DNA of 64,000 nucleotides from Liolophura sinensis (lineage: Eukaryota; Mollusca; Polyplacophora; Chitonida; Chitonidae), in assembly GCF_032854445.1 (NCBI RefSeq), contig NC_088302.1:23945788-24009787 (forward strand), written 5' to 3'. The notes beneath the pieces were generated by a model. It was not told the DNA's origin. It did not search any database and saw only the letters and a program-made list of their open reading frames with translations. Shown here in pieces: positions 25,401-38,856 of the stretch (position 1 is the stretch's first letter; the number at the start of each line of letters is the position of its first letter). Made by a program: the position numbers and the translations under genes.

Positions 25401-27087
25401 GAGAGCAACTGTTTGTGTTTTAAAAAATCAAGGAATCCTAGAGGCCAATGAACTTTCTTTACTACGACCTACTGTTCTTCTATTGGGTTCTTCTATTGGG
25501 TGATAAAATATCCTTTTTAAGTTACTTGATGAGAAAACCGAGGAATAACATCCAAAACCACCCCAATGAGCAAAGACAAAAATCTAACACTGACAGCGAA
25601 AGATGGATGCGAACTCGGGATTTCAAAGGTCACTATTTGTACATGGTCACCAGCGTAGTACACTTCACAGCACTTGGCCAGCAAAGAACGAGCATGGATA
25701 TGAATAATAAGAATAAGTTCCGTTTTTCCTTTAGTTACATTCGGAAAGATTCGGAAAGACTACACTAGGCTCCCATTTTATAACGTCAGTCTGTAGAACG
25801 TGAACAAATTGGACCGGGCGCGGTCGCGAGCATAGGCGTGTAATCGCCAGGTCTGGAAGCGACGTCGAGCGAGTAGCCTAATGTCTGCTCTGAATCCCGA
25901 TTGAGCGAATTCGATATGATATAGCGTTTCAAAGAAATTGAATGCGGCTTTTGCTGAAGTTGCCAGGCCGGCGACGTGCTAGGAAAGGATTTATCGACAA
26001 GGAACGTCTCTCCCGGGAGTACTTGGTCGAGACACGAAGAATTTATCGCTCTCATGTCCCCGCGAGCCGAGATGTTCACGCAGAATAAAATTATATAAAT
26101 TATTAAATCGTTGAATCCAAATTAACGTCCTCTGAAAAACGTAGGCAACAGAATCGCATGTACGGGGGACGACTTCATGGTAAATTTAAAAGTTCTTTAT
26201 TTCGTTTTTACGGCGAAATTTCTGGTAGTTCACATAAAAGATGACGATCTGAGTTCCCGGGAATGAATTCTACAGCAAACTCGTGTGGCTGGTGGAGATA
26301 TTATGCATGCGCCGACATTAAGTGACAGAATAAAGACAAAAAAAAAAAAGATAAAAGAAATTTATCAGGTTGATGAAGCCTGGTAATCAAATTGAACCAA
26401 ACCCTGTAGGCCTATAACTGCTGAGTATCAGCTTTCTTAATAACTGTGCTTAACAGAAAAATGTCGAACGTTTCTAAAAATAATACGGACTTAGGTCATG
26501 TATAACGCCAGCCTTTATATATCTTTATTTAGTTCCGTTTCATTTTTTGCTTCCCAATATAATCATCATTTAACGAAAGATCGGAATTATTTGAAAATTT
26601 GGAAAATAAGGTAATAAACCCCTATTTCACCTATTTACCGCCACCCCCCACCCCCTCCTCCCCCTCCCACCTTATTCGCCCATTCAGTGAAGACGCCGAT
26701 GAAGGCCGGAAAGTACAATGCTCTCTGCGTCACACCCGATATACGTAGACCTTAATAATCGGGAAAATGACAGAGAAAATTGTAAATATACATGACAACG
26801 GTATAGACGTTAGCATTATGCACTATACAAACAAATTTGTATTTTTACAGTAAAATTTATCTGCTGTTTTGGGTTATATGTTCCCAGACAATTTTGTTGT
26901 TTGTTTGTTTTTTTTTCGCAAAAAGCCAAAATACTATAAAGGTGTAAATGTCAATCAAGTATATACAGCAACGCGGTTACAGCTAAAATGAGGGTATACG
27001 CAAATCGATAAGTCTATTGTGCAAACATAGACAGCATTTACTTGTGTTTGTGTAGTAATTTTTTGCAGATCTATACTCCATTTGTCT
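25401..27087. other. Intergenic, no supported gene
   Basis: Frames at 25448-25768 (+) and 25786-26079 (-) have no recognisable domain. The stretch 25590-25640 includes a tRNA-like GCGAACTCGGGATTT (possible SINE head). A CpG-rich patch lies at 25800-26060. Confidence 0.4.
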
Positions 27088-27346
27088 TGGAGGCCTCCGT
27101 GACCCAGTGGTAAGCGTGCCAGCGCGGCGCAATGACCCAGGAGTCTGTCATATATGCGGTCGATGTGAGTTCGAGGTCGACTCATGCTGCTTTACTCTCT
27201 TAAGGGGGAAGGTCTGTCTGCAACATGCGGATGGTCGAGGGTTCGCCCCGGGCTCTATCCAGTTTCCTCTCACCTTAAAGCTGGCGTCCACCGTACATAA
27301 GTGAAAGTATGGCCTAAAGCACCAGTCAAATAAAAAATCAATCAAA
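27088..27346 (+). mobile_element. SINE type A, full-length but diverged, plus orientation
   Basis: Head GGAGGCCTCCGTGACCCAGT with A-box, then B-box GTGAGTTCGAGGTCGACTC, body CATGCGGATGGTCGAGGGTT and CCCCGGGCTCTATCC, tail GCACCAGTCAAATAAAAAAT. Confidence 0.82.
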
Positions 27347-27469
27347 TCCATTTGTGTTTGTGAATATTCAAGTAAAAAAAAACAAAAACAGCCATATATA
27401 TACTGCGCATATACACAGACATTTTACACAGTGAAAACTTCTAAACTTGGACGGGAATGGTTTCTTGTG

Positions 27470-27880
<411 letters not shown>

Positions 27881-27909
27881 CATAATATATACAACGTGCT
27901 TGCATTCAA

Positions 27910-29164
27910 GTGAAGAAGGAGGAGGAGTAAGAGAAAAGGCCAAAAAAGTCGACATGTCTACTGAGTGGATGACAACATAGCTGTCCGTCACCAGTCATTC
28001 ATACATTGAGGAGAATTCCTGGTCCGTGTCAGTGTAGACATGTACGACGCCTCCAGGACATGTACTTCCGCCATCAACTTTCCATCGCGATGTAGATGTA
28101 TATGTCTGGAAGTATCGGATATCGATCACGTTGAAATGAGACACTGTCGTGATACGATCGAAATATGACCGCGAGCGACGTTAAATCTAAAACAATCACC
28201 AATTCAAATGTATCTGTGTGGATATTGAAACAATATACCACTATGATGCATATACCCTCAGACTTTAGACTAAAAAGGTATGTAAAAGTACTTTGATGGA
28301 CCTATACTGGCCTTTCCTAAAATTTGGTCAGAATCTAATGGGAATCATATTTTATGAAAGGCAGATAACTGTCAACGAGAACCCTTTTTTTTGTCTTTTC
28401 TTCCTTTTCCTTTGCTTACTTCATTTTTTTATTGCCCTTTTTCTCCTGGTCTCTAGTTCAGCATGTTTAGTTCAGCTTTCATTGAACAACTTTCGGCTGC
28501 ACTTCATTACAACCCAACTTATATATGTTGTCGGGGGTCCTAAGGGGAGGGGACGATTTAACCGCAACTGCAATGTATAACATCGTGTATGTTACATCTG
28601 CTTAAATCTGGGAACATACAACCATGCAGAAGATTTTTTTTTTTTGGCTCCGCTAACAAGTAAGTTGTTTTTCAAAAATGTTGAGTCTGGAAAAGACGAA
28701 AACTTGTGCAGAACACATTGACACCGTTAATGTTTTCAACAACTGCATGTTTAATCAGCATGGAAAAAGTGAGAAAAAGTTAACACAATATTTCTCTACA
28801 ATTTAATAACGAGAACAGAATACTGAAGGGTTATTTTATGTTACCTTAACTGTTTTTAGTATATCGTCATTTGAGAATACCCGATTTGTATTTGGTGTTT
28901 CAAGACATACTGAAGAATATGACTTATATCGTGATAGTCGGGTTGGAGGTTGTCCTTCACTGCGTCTTGCCAGCTACCTGCATGGTGGGACCGATTCCAC
29001 AAAGCTATTTCCCGCAAGTAAAAATTTAAAACCTCCTCATACTATTAAACTTTTGGTACCGGAAGTTGAAATTTTGGACAGATTTGTCATAAAATGGCAT
29101 TGTTAATAGGATCAAAATTAAACTTTGCAACGAAATTTTAAAGTTTACATTGGACACGGAAATG
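27910..29164. other. Intergenic, no supported feature
   Basis: The frame 28293-28580 is hydrophobic and low complexity, with no recognisable motif. GGACCGATTCCACAAAGC at 28988-29005 is the dispersed box also seen near 11400 and 21956. Confidence 0.45.
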
Positions 29165-30165
29165 TTTGAAATGAGTCAGGAACGTGCGAGATGAAACGCG
29201 GGAAACTGTGAGATGAGACGATAGGATGTAGAAAGAGACATGAACGAGTCGGATAAGACGGGTGAGATGAGACAGGAAGGTACATGTAGGATGAGATGGG
29301 AAAGTGTGGGATCAGACCAGAATGTGTGGGATGAGACGGAAAAATTTTATATAAGACGGAAAAATGTTATATAAGACGGGAACATGTGAGATGAGGTGGG
29401 AACGCGTGGGATGGGATGCGATGGGAAGGTGTGGAATGAAAGAGGAATGTGTATAACACTAGAATGAGACGAATGTGTCGGATAAGGCGGGAGCGTGTGG
29501 GATGAGACAGGAACGTATGGGTTGAGACGGAAAGATTTTATATAAGACGGGAACGTGTGAGATGAAACGGTAGCGTGTGGGATGAGACGGAAACATGTGG
29601 GATGAGACGGAAGTTTGGGATGTGACGGAAGCGTGTGGGGTGAGAGGGAAGCGTGTGGGATGAGACAGGAACGTATATAATGAGACGGAAACGTGTGAGA
29701 TGAGACGGAAGCGTATGGGATGAGACGGAAGTGTGTGGGATGAGACGGAAGCGTGTAGGATGAGACGGAAGCGTGTTGGATGAGACAGGAACGTATATAA
29801 TGAGACGGAAACGTGTGAGATGAGACAGAAGCGTATGGGATGAGACGGAAGTGTGTGGGATGAGACGGAAGTGTGTGGGATGAGACGGGAACGTGTGAGA
29901 TGAGACAGGAACGTATATAATGAGACAGAAACGTGTGAGATGAGACGGAAACGTGTGGGATGAGACGGAAACTTGCGAGATGAGACGAGAATGCGTGGGG
30001 TGAGACAGGAACGTGTAGGATGAGACGAGAAGAAGTGGCATGGAAGAGGAACGTGTAGAATGAGACACAAACGTGTCGGATAAAACGGGCATGTGTGGGA
30101 TGTGACGGAAACGTGTGTGATGCGACAGGAACGTGTGGGATGAGACGGAAAGATCAGACAGTCAC
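29165..30165. repeat. 20-bp minisatellite with 120-bp higher-order period
   Basis: About 50 units of GATGAGACGGAAGCGTGTGG. The special unit ACAGGAACGTATATAATGAG recurs at 29666, 29786 and 29906, which gives a six-unit, 120-bp higher-order repeat. The 252- and 184-residue minus-strand frames here are Ser/His/Pro repeat translations, not genes. Confidence 0.95.
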
Positions 30166-31374
30166 GTACATGTGAGGTAAGACGGCCACTTTCAAATAAG
30201 ACAGAAACGAGTGACATGCGAGTTGAGGTTGGTTGGAATCTGTGGCACGAAAAGGAAAAGCAAGTGATGAGATATGGAAAGAATCAAGATTTTGAGAATG
30301 ATAAAACTAAAGGAATAACATCGAGTGGGCAGGTTGTGGGCGAGTAAGGTTGGTTCGTCATTTCCCATGCCCATTTCTTCCAAGGCGACGTTTGATCATA
30401 TTCTGCTGAGACTCCATCGATTCATTTATACCATATAGCTTTGTGGTACTCAACACGAACTAAAGTGACATATCCCTATAAACAAATGCTCGATCGATCA
30501 GTCAAGGTGAAGTAGAAACCAAACATACTATAAAAAAAAGAGAACAGACAGTCTTGACAGGTCTGTTAAGTTAATAAATAAAGGTAAAGTTAATAATCCA
30601 GCCTGGGATAAATGTATCTGGTCCACGTGACGTTTTGACTCGAGAAAATCTCGACATGTTCCTCGCACCCTCTGTGATAACTACGTTTAGCAGGAAAAAA
30701 AATGTATGTTCAATCACGCAGAAACATTTATTTATGTAAGCAGTTTAAAACTCGCTTATATATAACACAGCAGACAAGCCAGTTACGAAACTGACCATAA
30801 AAATGGTGTGAATGTTGTTTATATATAGACTAACGTGTATATAACTTGTGTCAGGGAGCGGGGAGTTCGAATCCTGGTTCTATCGCCTTCTGTCTCGTCG
30901 GTTTTCGCACATATGCCTATACAAAACCCCATAACACATCGTTCACACGCATCATCATCTTGGCCTCTATAATTTATAATGACTATAAAATTAAATAACA
31001 TCACGACAATGGACCATTGGTCCATAGGCAATAAGACCACGCTCATTACTTGCTCTAAGTCAGGATGTGTATTATGCAGGTTGAGAGGGAAGTTGGGGTG
31101 GGGGCACTTATCCACTGTGGGCCACTCCAATAAGGATCATATTGCCTCCGTGTAGTGGAGAATTGTTCAGAACGGCGTTACAAATACTGCGACTAAATAT
31201 TTAAAAAAGTAAATCCGATCTGCAGATGATAAGCCACCATGGTGATAGCAGGAGGCTAATGTTCAATGACGCAATCCACTCAACGAAGGTCACATAATTG
31301 TTTAGACAGAGGTAAGATTTTTGTTGACTAAAATAAAAAATAGCGCAATCCTGAAGAATCTTAAAGTTTTGATG
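30166..31374. other. Intergenic, no supported feature
   Basis: AT-rich. A B-box-like GAGTTCGAATCCTGG at 30863-30877 hints at a SINE head but has no convincing body. Confidence 0.4.
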
Positions 31375-31680
31375 TCACCACAGTGACGTATTGGAGTAAT
31401 GTACGTGTAATGTGCCTCTGTGTTGCAGGACACATTTCCACTGCTCTTTTATTTACCGCTGCTTCACTGACACGACTTACCGAAGTCAAGTAAGCCGCAT
31501 AACCAGAAACATTACACTGATATGGGTCAACCAGTCGTTGCACTATCCCCTAAATACTCAACGCCAAGGAATGATGTTACAACTTCCTCTTTTAAAGTCT
31601 TAGGTGTGACCCGACCCAGGATTGACCCTGGATCTACCGCTCCCGAAGCGGACGCAACTGAGCCATTGGGGCCGGACATG
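31375..31680 (-). mobile_element. SINE type B, near full length, minus orientation
   Basis: On the minus strand the head CCGGCCCCAATGGCTCAGTT (A-box) is followed by a B-box-like GGTCAATCCTGG. The body contains GACTGGTTGACCCATATCAG and GTCAGTGAAGCAGCGG. A second copy at 45226-45460 shares the body closely. Confidence 0.8.
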
Positions 31681-34600
31681 ACGTATATAGGCTAGGCATG
31701 TCTATATGTATAGGTATACCGTTTTGCACGCGACGTTGTGTTGTACGTGTGCAACACAGTAATTAAACAGTATCCAGTTGACATTCTATTTAATCACAGC
31801 AACGAAAGGACTTTCCTTCATCTTTTTCATCTTGATGGGTTACATTGAAACGCTGGTCCCTATAAAAAGCAGAGAATAATTTAAGTTAATATACTACTCC
31901 GGGAAAGAAAGTCAGTGTGTGCGGTGAACAGCTATGTTATATAGATTCGGTTCTGCTCGATCGGATTTAGCCGATAATTTGTACCGTATTACTATCTAAA
32001 GGTTACAAATATGCTTAGATGAAGTAGGCCTACGTGTTATAATGTCAAGCCCTATTTGCTGACGTATAAAATATTGGCATCGTATAGATGAAAGCCGATT
32101 ATGCCTGAAGTTTCCTGAGCTCAAAGTTCTGTTAATTCGAACGCTACTCTTTACAAAGTATTTTGCGATGTTCTTCACTGAGTTACATATAGGCTTATAA
32201 TTCAGCGGAAAACCTGTATAGCAGTCCCAATGTTACGTCAAGCGAAGAAGAACAAATTCCTGGATCTCGAGTTGAACCCGGCCCTTGAATCGTTCGGCAG
32301 TTCCGACGCTCCGCCCACAGCCGACATCCGCTATGTCACGGCCGAAAGGCATCCTGGTGGATTCCTCGTACATGCAAATCTACACAGGCCTACAACTGTC
32401 TGTTACGGCACATTTCCCGCGGCAACCGCTACATGCGTGCACATCGTCACAAGAGCGACACAAAAAATAACCTCCTAAAAATTAACCATGAAATCCGTGT
32501 ACGGATTAAAATCTGAAGTCCGCATTAACTTCGTATTGAGCACACAAGTTTCAAATCAAATGGGCGAGTCAGAAATAATGCAGTTGATGGATTCCTACAT
32601 ACTCTGGTTTACGTTTACTGCGTTTATCCGGCATGTCCATTTATCCCCATAAAAGTGACTTTAAACTTGTAATGGTTATAGGCTAGCCTATACCTGTCGA
32701 TTGGCCATGCACACCTTTGTCTCACCATAATTTGTCACGCAAGTCAAGAATTCCCCCCCCACCCCACCCACCCCATTATATGCATACAAGACGCATATAG
32801 TACGAGAATCGTTCTGTTGTTTCAGTCTGTCGCTTAGCTCTACGTGTTCACACGATGCCATTGGTCGTATCCGTTGGTTAAAGCCTTCAAATTAGGACGT
32901 GTCTGTTTATATAAGCCACCGTGATCTCACGTGATTCTAAAATGCTACATTGTCGTATGAAATAACCCTTGCATTAACACTCGACTAGTTTAAGTGGACG
33001 GGTCGACTCGACAGTCTCACCGTTTGAACGTGTCTTTAAGAATTATGCCAAAACAAGGGCTGATGCTCATACTAGTGTAGTAGTATACACAAGAACTTGA
33101 AGGCCCTTATACTGAGACAGAAAAAATAACATTTATTTGTTTATGCTGATGATGTGTAACGCCATATTCATGACTTTATGTCAGGTTTATGGATTGTGGA
33201 AACCGGAGTTCCCGTTGTAAAGCACTGCTTTTCGCTATAGTACCTACCTCATAAACATCCTGACTGAAAGCCGCAGCCGAAACAACGAGAATATAGGACC
33301 TATAGTTGTAGTGAGCAATCAAACACCTACGTACGAATTTGCAACTGCTTGAGTAACTTTCGTCATCGGGCCACGGACCACGGTCTTACACCTACAGGTA
33401 AATCAAATTCCATGACTTTTCCATGACCAAAGTGACAGATTTCCATAACCTCTTGTCTGCTGTGACCCACTGACCATAAACCGCATAAGAGCATTCCCCC
33501 GGCAAAATGGGTAATTTAGCAAAATACACTTTGTCTAAGGATAAACACAATGATTGGTAAGTCAACCAGATTGTTCAAAGGGAGTACCCGGTACCACAAT
33601 ATACATTGTTTCAAATTTATACTCAACACTGTTCTATATTGGGTCCCTAGCAATACACCTGGATCAGCAAAGCGTGATGTCGCTCAAATGAAAGGGGGTG
33701 AAAAAATCGAAAGACATACACATGCGTACATGTAGGCCTATAGAGATTCTTTCCTTTGTAATTACATATAAGGCTTCAAGTAGATATAGGCCTACAGGTA
33801 CATGCAGCAGGTTGCCCAGATGTTACGTCATAACATTCATGAATAAAAGCAATTATTTCAGCTCTCCCTCCAGAAGAATGAATTTGAACGAAGCTAACAT
33901 ATTAATTTATGTCGCATCAGCATGTGTTGGGCCTATCATTCAATGACAGCTTTATCTTTTCCTTCATTATATCAGCTATCATTTTGATAGCTGAGGTTGC
34001 CTCATGGCAACCTGCCTAATGTGACAGGTAAATTTTCTTTTAACTGCCGAAACATTTCTGAAAACTGACTTCTTTGCATGGCATTAAATGTTACTCAAAA
34101 ACCTGTTTTCACTTCTACTTAATATTGATCTAATAATTGTTCTAAATTTCCTCTCGTCAATCAAGCAGTGTTTATGTTGTAAAGGATTCCTCCTCCATTA
34201 GAACACTTAAACCAAGACTGGAAAATACCCCATATTTTGAGTGTAAAGCACGCAGTTGAGCCTCATCTCAAATCACCGACTTGCTTTGACCTATTTACAT
34301 TGCCGGAAAAGCAGTTATACTTCAGGAAGACGGGAGCCAAAATCATGTGATATATGAAGTTTAAGGCCTAAAACTCCGCCTTGTTCTTGTGTATATGAAC
34401 TCTCCTGTGTGAATTTGGAAAATGCACCTGTCGTTTCAAGTGCCACCACTATTATGGTTTTCACATCACAACAATATATCAGTAAAAGGATACATTTTCT
34501 ATCCACCAAAGTTTCCTTGGCATTGATGGGATCGTGACTGTCCCTGACAGCTTGGGAAATCATGCTAGTTACATGTAAATGAGCCCTGACACGTTTTTGG

Positions 34601-36597
34601 AGAGAGAAAAATTATCCCTATACTTGAAATACCTTTTTGCTAAGTATGGGATGTCCCAAACAGAGCATAGGCCTATCTAACTCCAAAAGAATTAGGGGTA
34701 TAAAAGGGATGGTGGGTGGGTGGTGGGTGGTGGGAGGGCTCTCTAGGGGTTTTTTTGATCACGTAGGGTTAAAATAAAAATCTTCCGTTGTGATTTATTT
34801 ATTTATTTGATTGAGCCTTCCGTTTTGAGCCTGTTACTACAAAATTTAATGTCTAAATGAATCAGTTTCGATTTGTCAAAATGACTACTTGGTCCACAAA
34901 GATATACACCCGTCCATCACTGAGCTAATTTAATTCGCCAATAGTAGATTTATGAAGTAGATTCAGTAATCGATGTCAAACAGCTGCCTACTCCCGATAT
35001 AGAACCAATATACGTGCCATCTTTTTATAGGTACACAACACTGCACTTTATTCTGTAGTTTTTTTCATATCCAAGAATCCGTAAATCTTAAATGTTACAT
35101 CACTTTGCACCTGCTTAGTGAAAAAGGTTCTGTGATTCTACTGGATTACACAAGTAAAAACAGACTTAAGGAGGCGTCCGGATTGACCTGGACTGACCAT
35201 ATAATTGCTGAACACAGATGGTTACGAGATTTGCGTTATGTGATGAAAGGATGCTTGGGCTCAGATAGGGACTTCTGTGATGGCGGTCCGTCTTTGGACA
35301 CTGTAGCTGGGGGAAGCAACGTGACATGAGTTCATTTATTTAAGTCGTGTCAGCAAAATTAGACCGTCATTTTGCGATCTTGGCAGAGAAAATCATGGCT
35401 GCACAGCACGCTGGCTAATACAACGCCCCTTATCTGTAGCAATGGCGACTGCACAGCAAATGTGTCAGACACAGGCCTAAATGTGCTCTGACGCCTTCAT
35501 CGCGCCGATTTTCATACTGACTCGAAACTTGAATAAATCCCTAAAAAAACATACTTTGCCTTTTACTGACACTGCAATTCCATGACTTTTCCATGACTTT
35601 CTGCCTAAGATAGTTTTCCAGGCCTGTATTAAAAATTCTCCAAATCCATGACTTTCCAGGTTTTCCATGGCCCATACGAACCCTGAGAGACCACGTGTTC
35701 AGTCCTGAATGACTTGACACGTGTCACGCACTCACCCTACCCCTAATTTGTTCACAGTCTTCCACAGTCGACTTGGTGACCCGGAACAGAGGGAAAAACA
35801 TAGATGAGATTCACATTTGCTCAAATATGTAATACATGTAAATGGAAGTCCCCTTCTGACGCATAAAACTTATGCAATAGGAATATGAAGCAATAGTACG
35901 TGTAGGCCCCTATGTCTAGATAAGAGTAGACATACGAATTGTTGTCGATAATATATTTAATAGTCACAGCCTGGTACAACCACTTGGGGTTGTTTCCGGA
36001 AGAATATAGCCTGCAAGGGGTTTGATAACAAGTATTATTAGTGTAGATCCATAAATATACAGAAAGCCCCAGAAATCATACTTTCAGATCAACTGCTTGG
36101 TTTCGTACGGTAATTGAGCATTTTTTTTGCCAGAGCGATTTTCAGTCATCATGCAAACAGGCTATTATCTTTTCTTCACGTATATAATTTATGGTCAATC
36201 GTAGGCCTACCGAACGACAGGCGAAGAGTTTATCAGAAATCGGCCATAATTTTGTTCAACACATTTCTGGGACACTGTAGCATGTGTGGGTTGGCTGGTT
36301 ATGGCGTTTCCACACTTGGCCTACTTCGGAAGAGGTTCCAACTGGAATTCTGTTGCTGAATGACTGGAATTCCTTATTTCTCACGCCCTTCTATACAGTA
36401 GAGAAACATGCCTGTTACTTTCGGGTAAGGAAAACACTAAAAATGAATCACATTTCCGATGAAAGACTATTAACCACTACCCAGGAAAATAGTTTGCTAG
36501 GATTGGGCTGTATTCGAAAGTAGGTAAGGTATGCTTGGGTTAGTACATCGTACTTAACAATTTTTTGTTTTAGTTCTCTTAAATATACTGTGTTTTC
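31681..36597. other. Intergenic, no supported gene
   Basis: Mostly unique AT-rich sequence. It includes a degenerate SINE A remnant (about 33129-33215), a CCATGACTTTTCCATGAC block at 33410-33427 shared with 35581-35598, and a short TTTATTTATTTATTTGATTG remnant near 34797. Short frames (32230-32478, 35105-35329, 36114-36359) have no recognised motif. Confidence 0.4.
35573..35685 (-). mobile_element. Isolated hAT-like transposon terminus
   Basis: Read on the minus strand the terminus is CAGGGTTCGTATGGGCCATG followed by repeated TCATGGAAAA/CATGGA motifs, the style of hAT inverted-repeat ends (CAGGGTTCG). The partner end was not found. A related CCATGACTTTTCCATGAC block occurs at 33410. Confidence 0.35.
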
Positions 36598-36842
36598 TTG
36601 TAGCAGGCCGAGACCATGGTGCTAAAGTGCTGCCACCACTATCATGCTGAAGACACCACATATGACACCCTACCCAGTCTGATTATACGGACACCGAGCC
36701 AATCAGTGCTGTTTCCTTGCTGTTGAGCACCTAGCGATGAAGCAATAAGTACCATTTTTGAAGTCTTTTTGTGTGATCTCACCCGAGTTTGATCCCGGGC
36801 CTCCCGACTTCAAGGCAGACACTCTAACCATTAGGTCACTTA
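36598..36842 (-). mobile_element. SINE type C, near full length, minus orientation
   Basis: On the minus strand: tRNA-like head CCTAATGGTTAGAGTGTCTG (A-box), B-box-like GGATCAAACTCGGG, then body GGTACTTATTGCTTCATCGC and GTGTCTTCAGCATGATAGTG, ending near CATGGTCTCGGCCTGCTA. The layout is that of a tRNA-derived SINE. Confidence 0.7.
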
Positions 36843-37114
36843 AGAGAACGTGTTCTGTTGGTAGCCGTCATGAGAGTTTCCACTTGTTTTTGTGGGCATT
36901 CCAAACAATCATGGATTATTAAGGGTTGGATGTATCAAGTATATACCCCAATCCTGGTTATGTTGCCATGTTTTTAGTACAATGAGTTTTTATGTGGTGG
37001 AAACGGCAGAGAGCCAAAGGAACCTAGTAAATATATCAATAAGTAAAACTCCAATCTCATGCAGTAAGACCCCATCAATTAAGGCTTCAACAACTCGACT
37101 AATGTTTAGGGCAT

Positions 37115-37120
37115 TTTATT
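37115..37120 (-). promoter_or_regulatory. Candidate poly(A) signal for MYCBP2
   Basis: AATAAA on the minus strand, 1.6 kb after the MYCBP2 stop, with GAGTTGTTGAAG about 15-25 nt further on as a possible GU-rich element. It would give a 3' UTR spanning 37.1-38.74 kb. Confidence 0.35.
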
Positions 37121-37254
37121 ACATATAAAATAATTAAAATAATTACATATCAATCAAAGTTCAAGTGAAAAAATCCATCAAATGACAACAATATAGACGT
37201 CAGATATCACAGATTTAGCAACCTTCTGGAAGATTGCCATGACATTCCTAGCAG

Positions 37255-37257
<3 letters not shown>

Positions 37258-37317
<60 letters not shown>
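37258..37317. repeat. (TA)n microsatellite
   Basis: About 28 TA dinucleotides without interruption. Confidence 0.95.
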
Positions 37318-37318
<1 letters not shown>

Positions 37319-38330
37319 CATGGAAAAATCTGTGCCATGGAGAAATTGTACCAGAACAACAACAGCAAAGCTGACAATAAACTGACACCCAACTACATTT
37401 ATATTCTTACTCTGTAAAATTCATTATGTGAAATCATCGTTTTTTTCAAATTCGTTCGTCAATCACTTCTATAATAAACAAATCAACGATTTGCAAATCT
37501 GCATCATCCAACACAGCAGGGTACAGCATGCAGAAGTACACAGGTCTGTTATCTACAGCACAAATTGTGGAGGCAATTACTTTTTAACATGTATATCACA
37601 TAGGAAGTATGTAAAGTGCACAGTGTATGCTATAGCAGCAGTTATCAACAGCTGCTATCCCCTGAAACGTCACATGGGGGGGAGGGCGGGGGTGTCTGAG
37701 GGGGTGGAGGCCGGATAGACGGTGACAACAGCAAAATATTTTCAAGTATATGTCAACCCTTATTCACACCCACACCAATAATTCCTGAAATTCTCTCACA
37801 TGGGCTCAGTGGCCATTAGCAGCTATTATGGACTGGCCAGTGGCCATTAGCAGCTATTATGGACTGGCCAGAACATGGTATTGCAGAATGACAGGCAATG
37901 ATAAGGGCAATCAGCAAGTCCCATGGTAGCTGAACACAGAGCGCGAGCGAGTGAGAGAGTATTAGCTTACGCCAACTGGAATAAATCACACTTCTGTTTA
38001 AAGGCCATTTAATCATTATCAAAATGTTGGGAGGGTAATGCAACATGTCCATATCATCATTTTCTTAATATTTAACCTTTAACAACACTTAAAACTCAGC
38101 CGTTATGATTACAGGTATTAAGCATCCCATAGTCATTTTCACTGAAGCCACACAGCACTCGTAAGCAGTCAATTCAATTGCACCAGAAAACAAAAACCAA
38201 AAAAAAACAGAAAAAAACAGCATTTTATAGTATTTTGCACGGTTGAATTATAATATGTACACACAGTCACTCCCTTTTCCTATTCTGGAGTTTGTGATAT
38301 ATTCCCACCAGGCAATCTGTTTTAATCTGG

Positions 38331-38457
38331 CAGTTTCCACTAAACATGATAACTGTGGTTCATGGAATCAGAAACCACAAAGTGTGAATCTGACAGTTTC
38401 CACTAAACATGATAACTGTGGTTCATGGAATCAGAAACCACAAAGTGTGAATCTGAC
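38331..38457. repeat. 63-bp perfect tandem duplication
   Basis: CAGTTTCCACTAAACATGAT... starts at 38331 and again at 38394 with no differences seen; a partial third start (CAGTT) follows. The period is 21 codons, so a + strand frame runs through it, but this lies in the presumed MYCBP2 3' UTR. Confidence 0.9.
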
Positions 38458-38740
38458 AGTTGTAAAAACCAGCAGATTTTTCTTTGCAAGTATGCAATAC
38501 TCTTCTGTTTGGGGATGAATGGGTTCATAAATTCCACTGCATGCGTAAGGCCAGAAAACTATTTTCTCCATCATCTCTGACTTGTTTCATGCACTGCCAA
38601 AAACCACCAAAAATCCCTGACAAACACTGCCATTGAGGTATGGATCAGGCCAAGCTTTTGGACTTTGGCCACCAAGTGAGGACGAGTGGATCAGGATGTG
38701 ATCTCTGAGAACGTGTTGGTGTGATGATGTGACCCTTGGC

Positions 38741-38856
38741 TCAGAAGGTGTGGGCGTTACGACAGACCCCGCAGCCCAGAGCAAACTCCTCACCTGTGGG
38801 TGGGTGCTGGACATGCAAGGGACATTCCTCTCCCTCCAACTGTTTGCCTCGGGAAC
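38741..38856 (-). CDS. MYCBP2: MYCBP2 terminal coding exon
   Basis: 116 nt; GT completes Gly, then [20 protein letters not shown] and [20 protein letters not shown] at 38743-38741. It carries the last zinc-binding cysteines and ends at the same residue as human. Confidence 0.97.

Larger units (their letters stand above)
37100..38740 (-). other. Probable MYCBP2 3' untranslated region
   Basis: Gene-free sequence after the MYCBP2 stop. It includes a (TA)n microsatellite (37258-37317), a 31-bp tandem duplication (37807 and 37838) and a 63-bp exact tandem duplication (38331 and 38394). No other feature is visible. Confidence 0.4.

Noticed and set aside
29459-30217. 252-residue minus-strand open frame (and an overlapping 184-residue frame)
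   Set aside because: It is the translation of the 20-bp minisatellite: Ser/His/Pro repeats in more than one frame, with no splice or promoter context.
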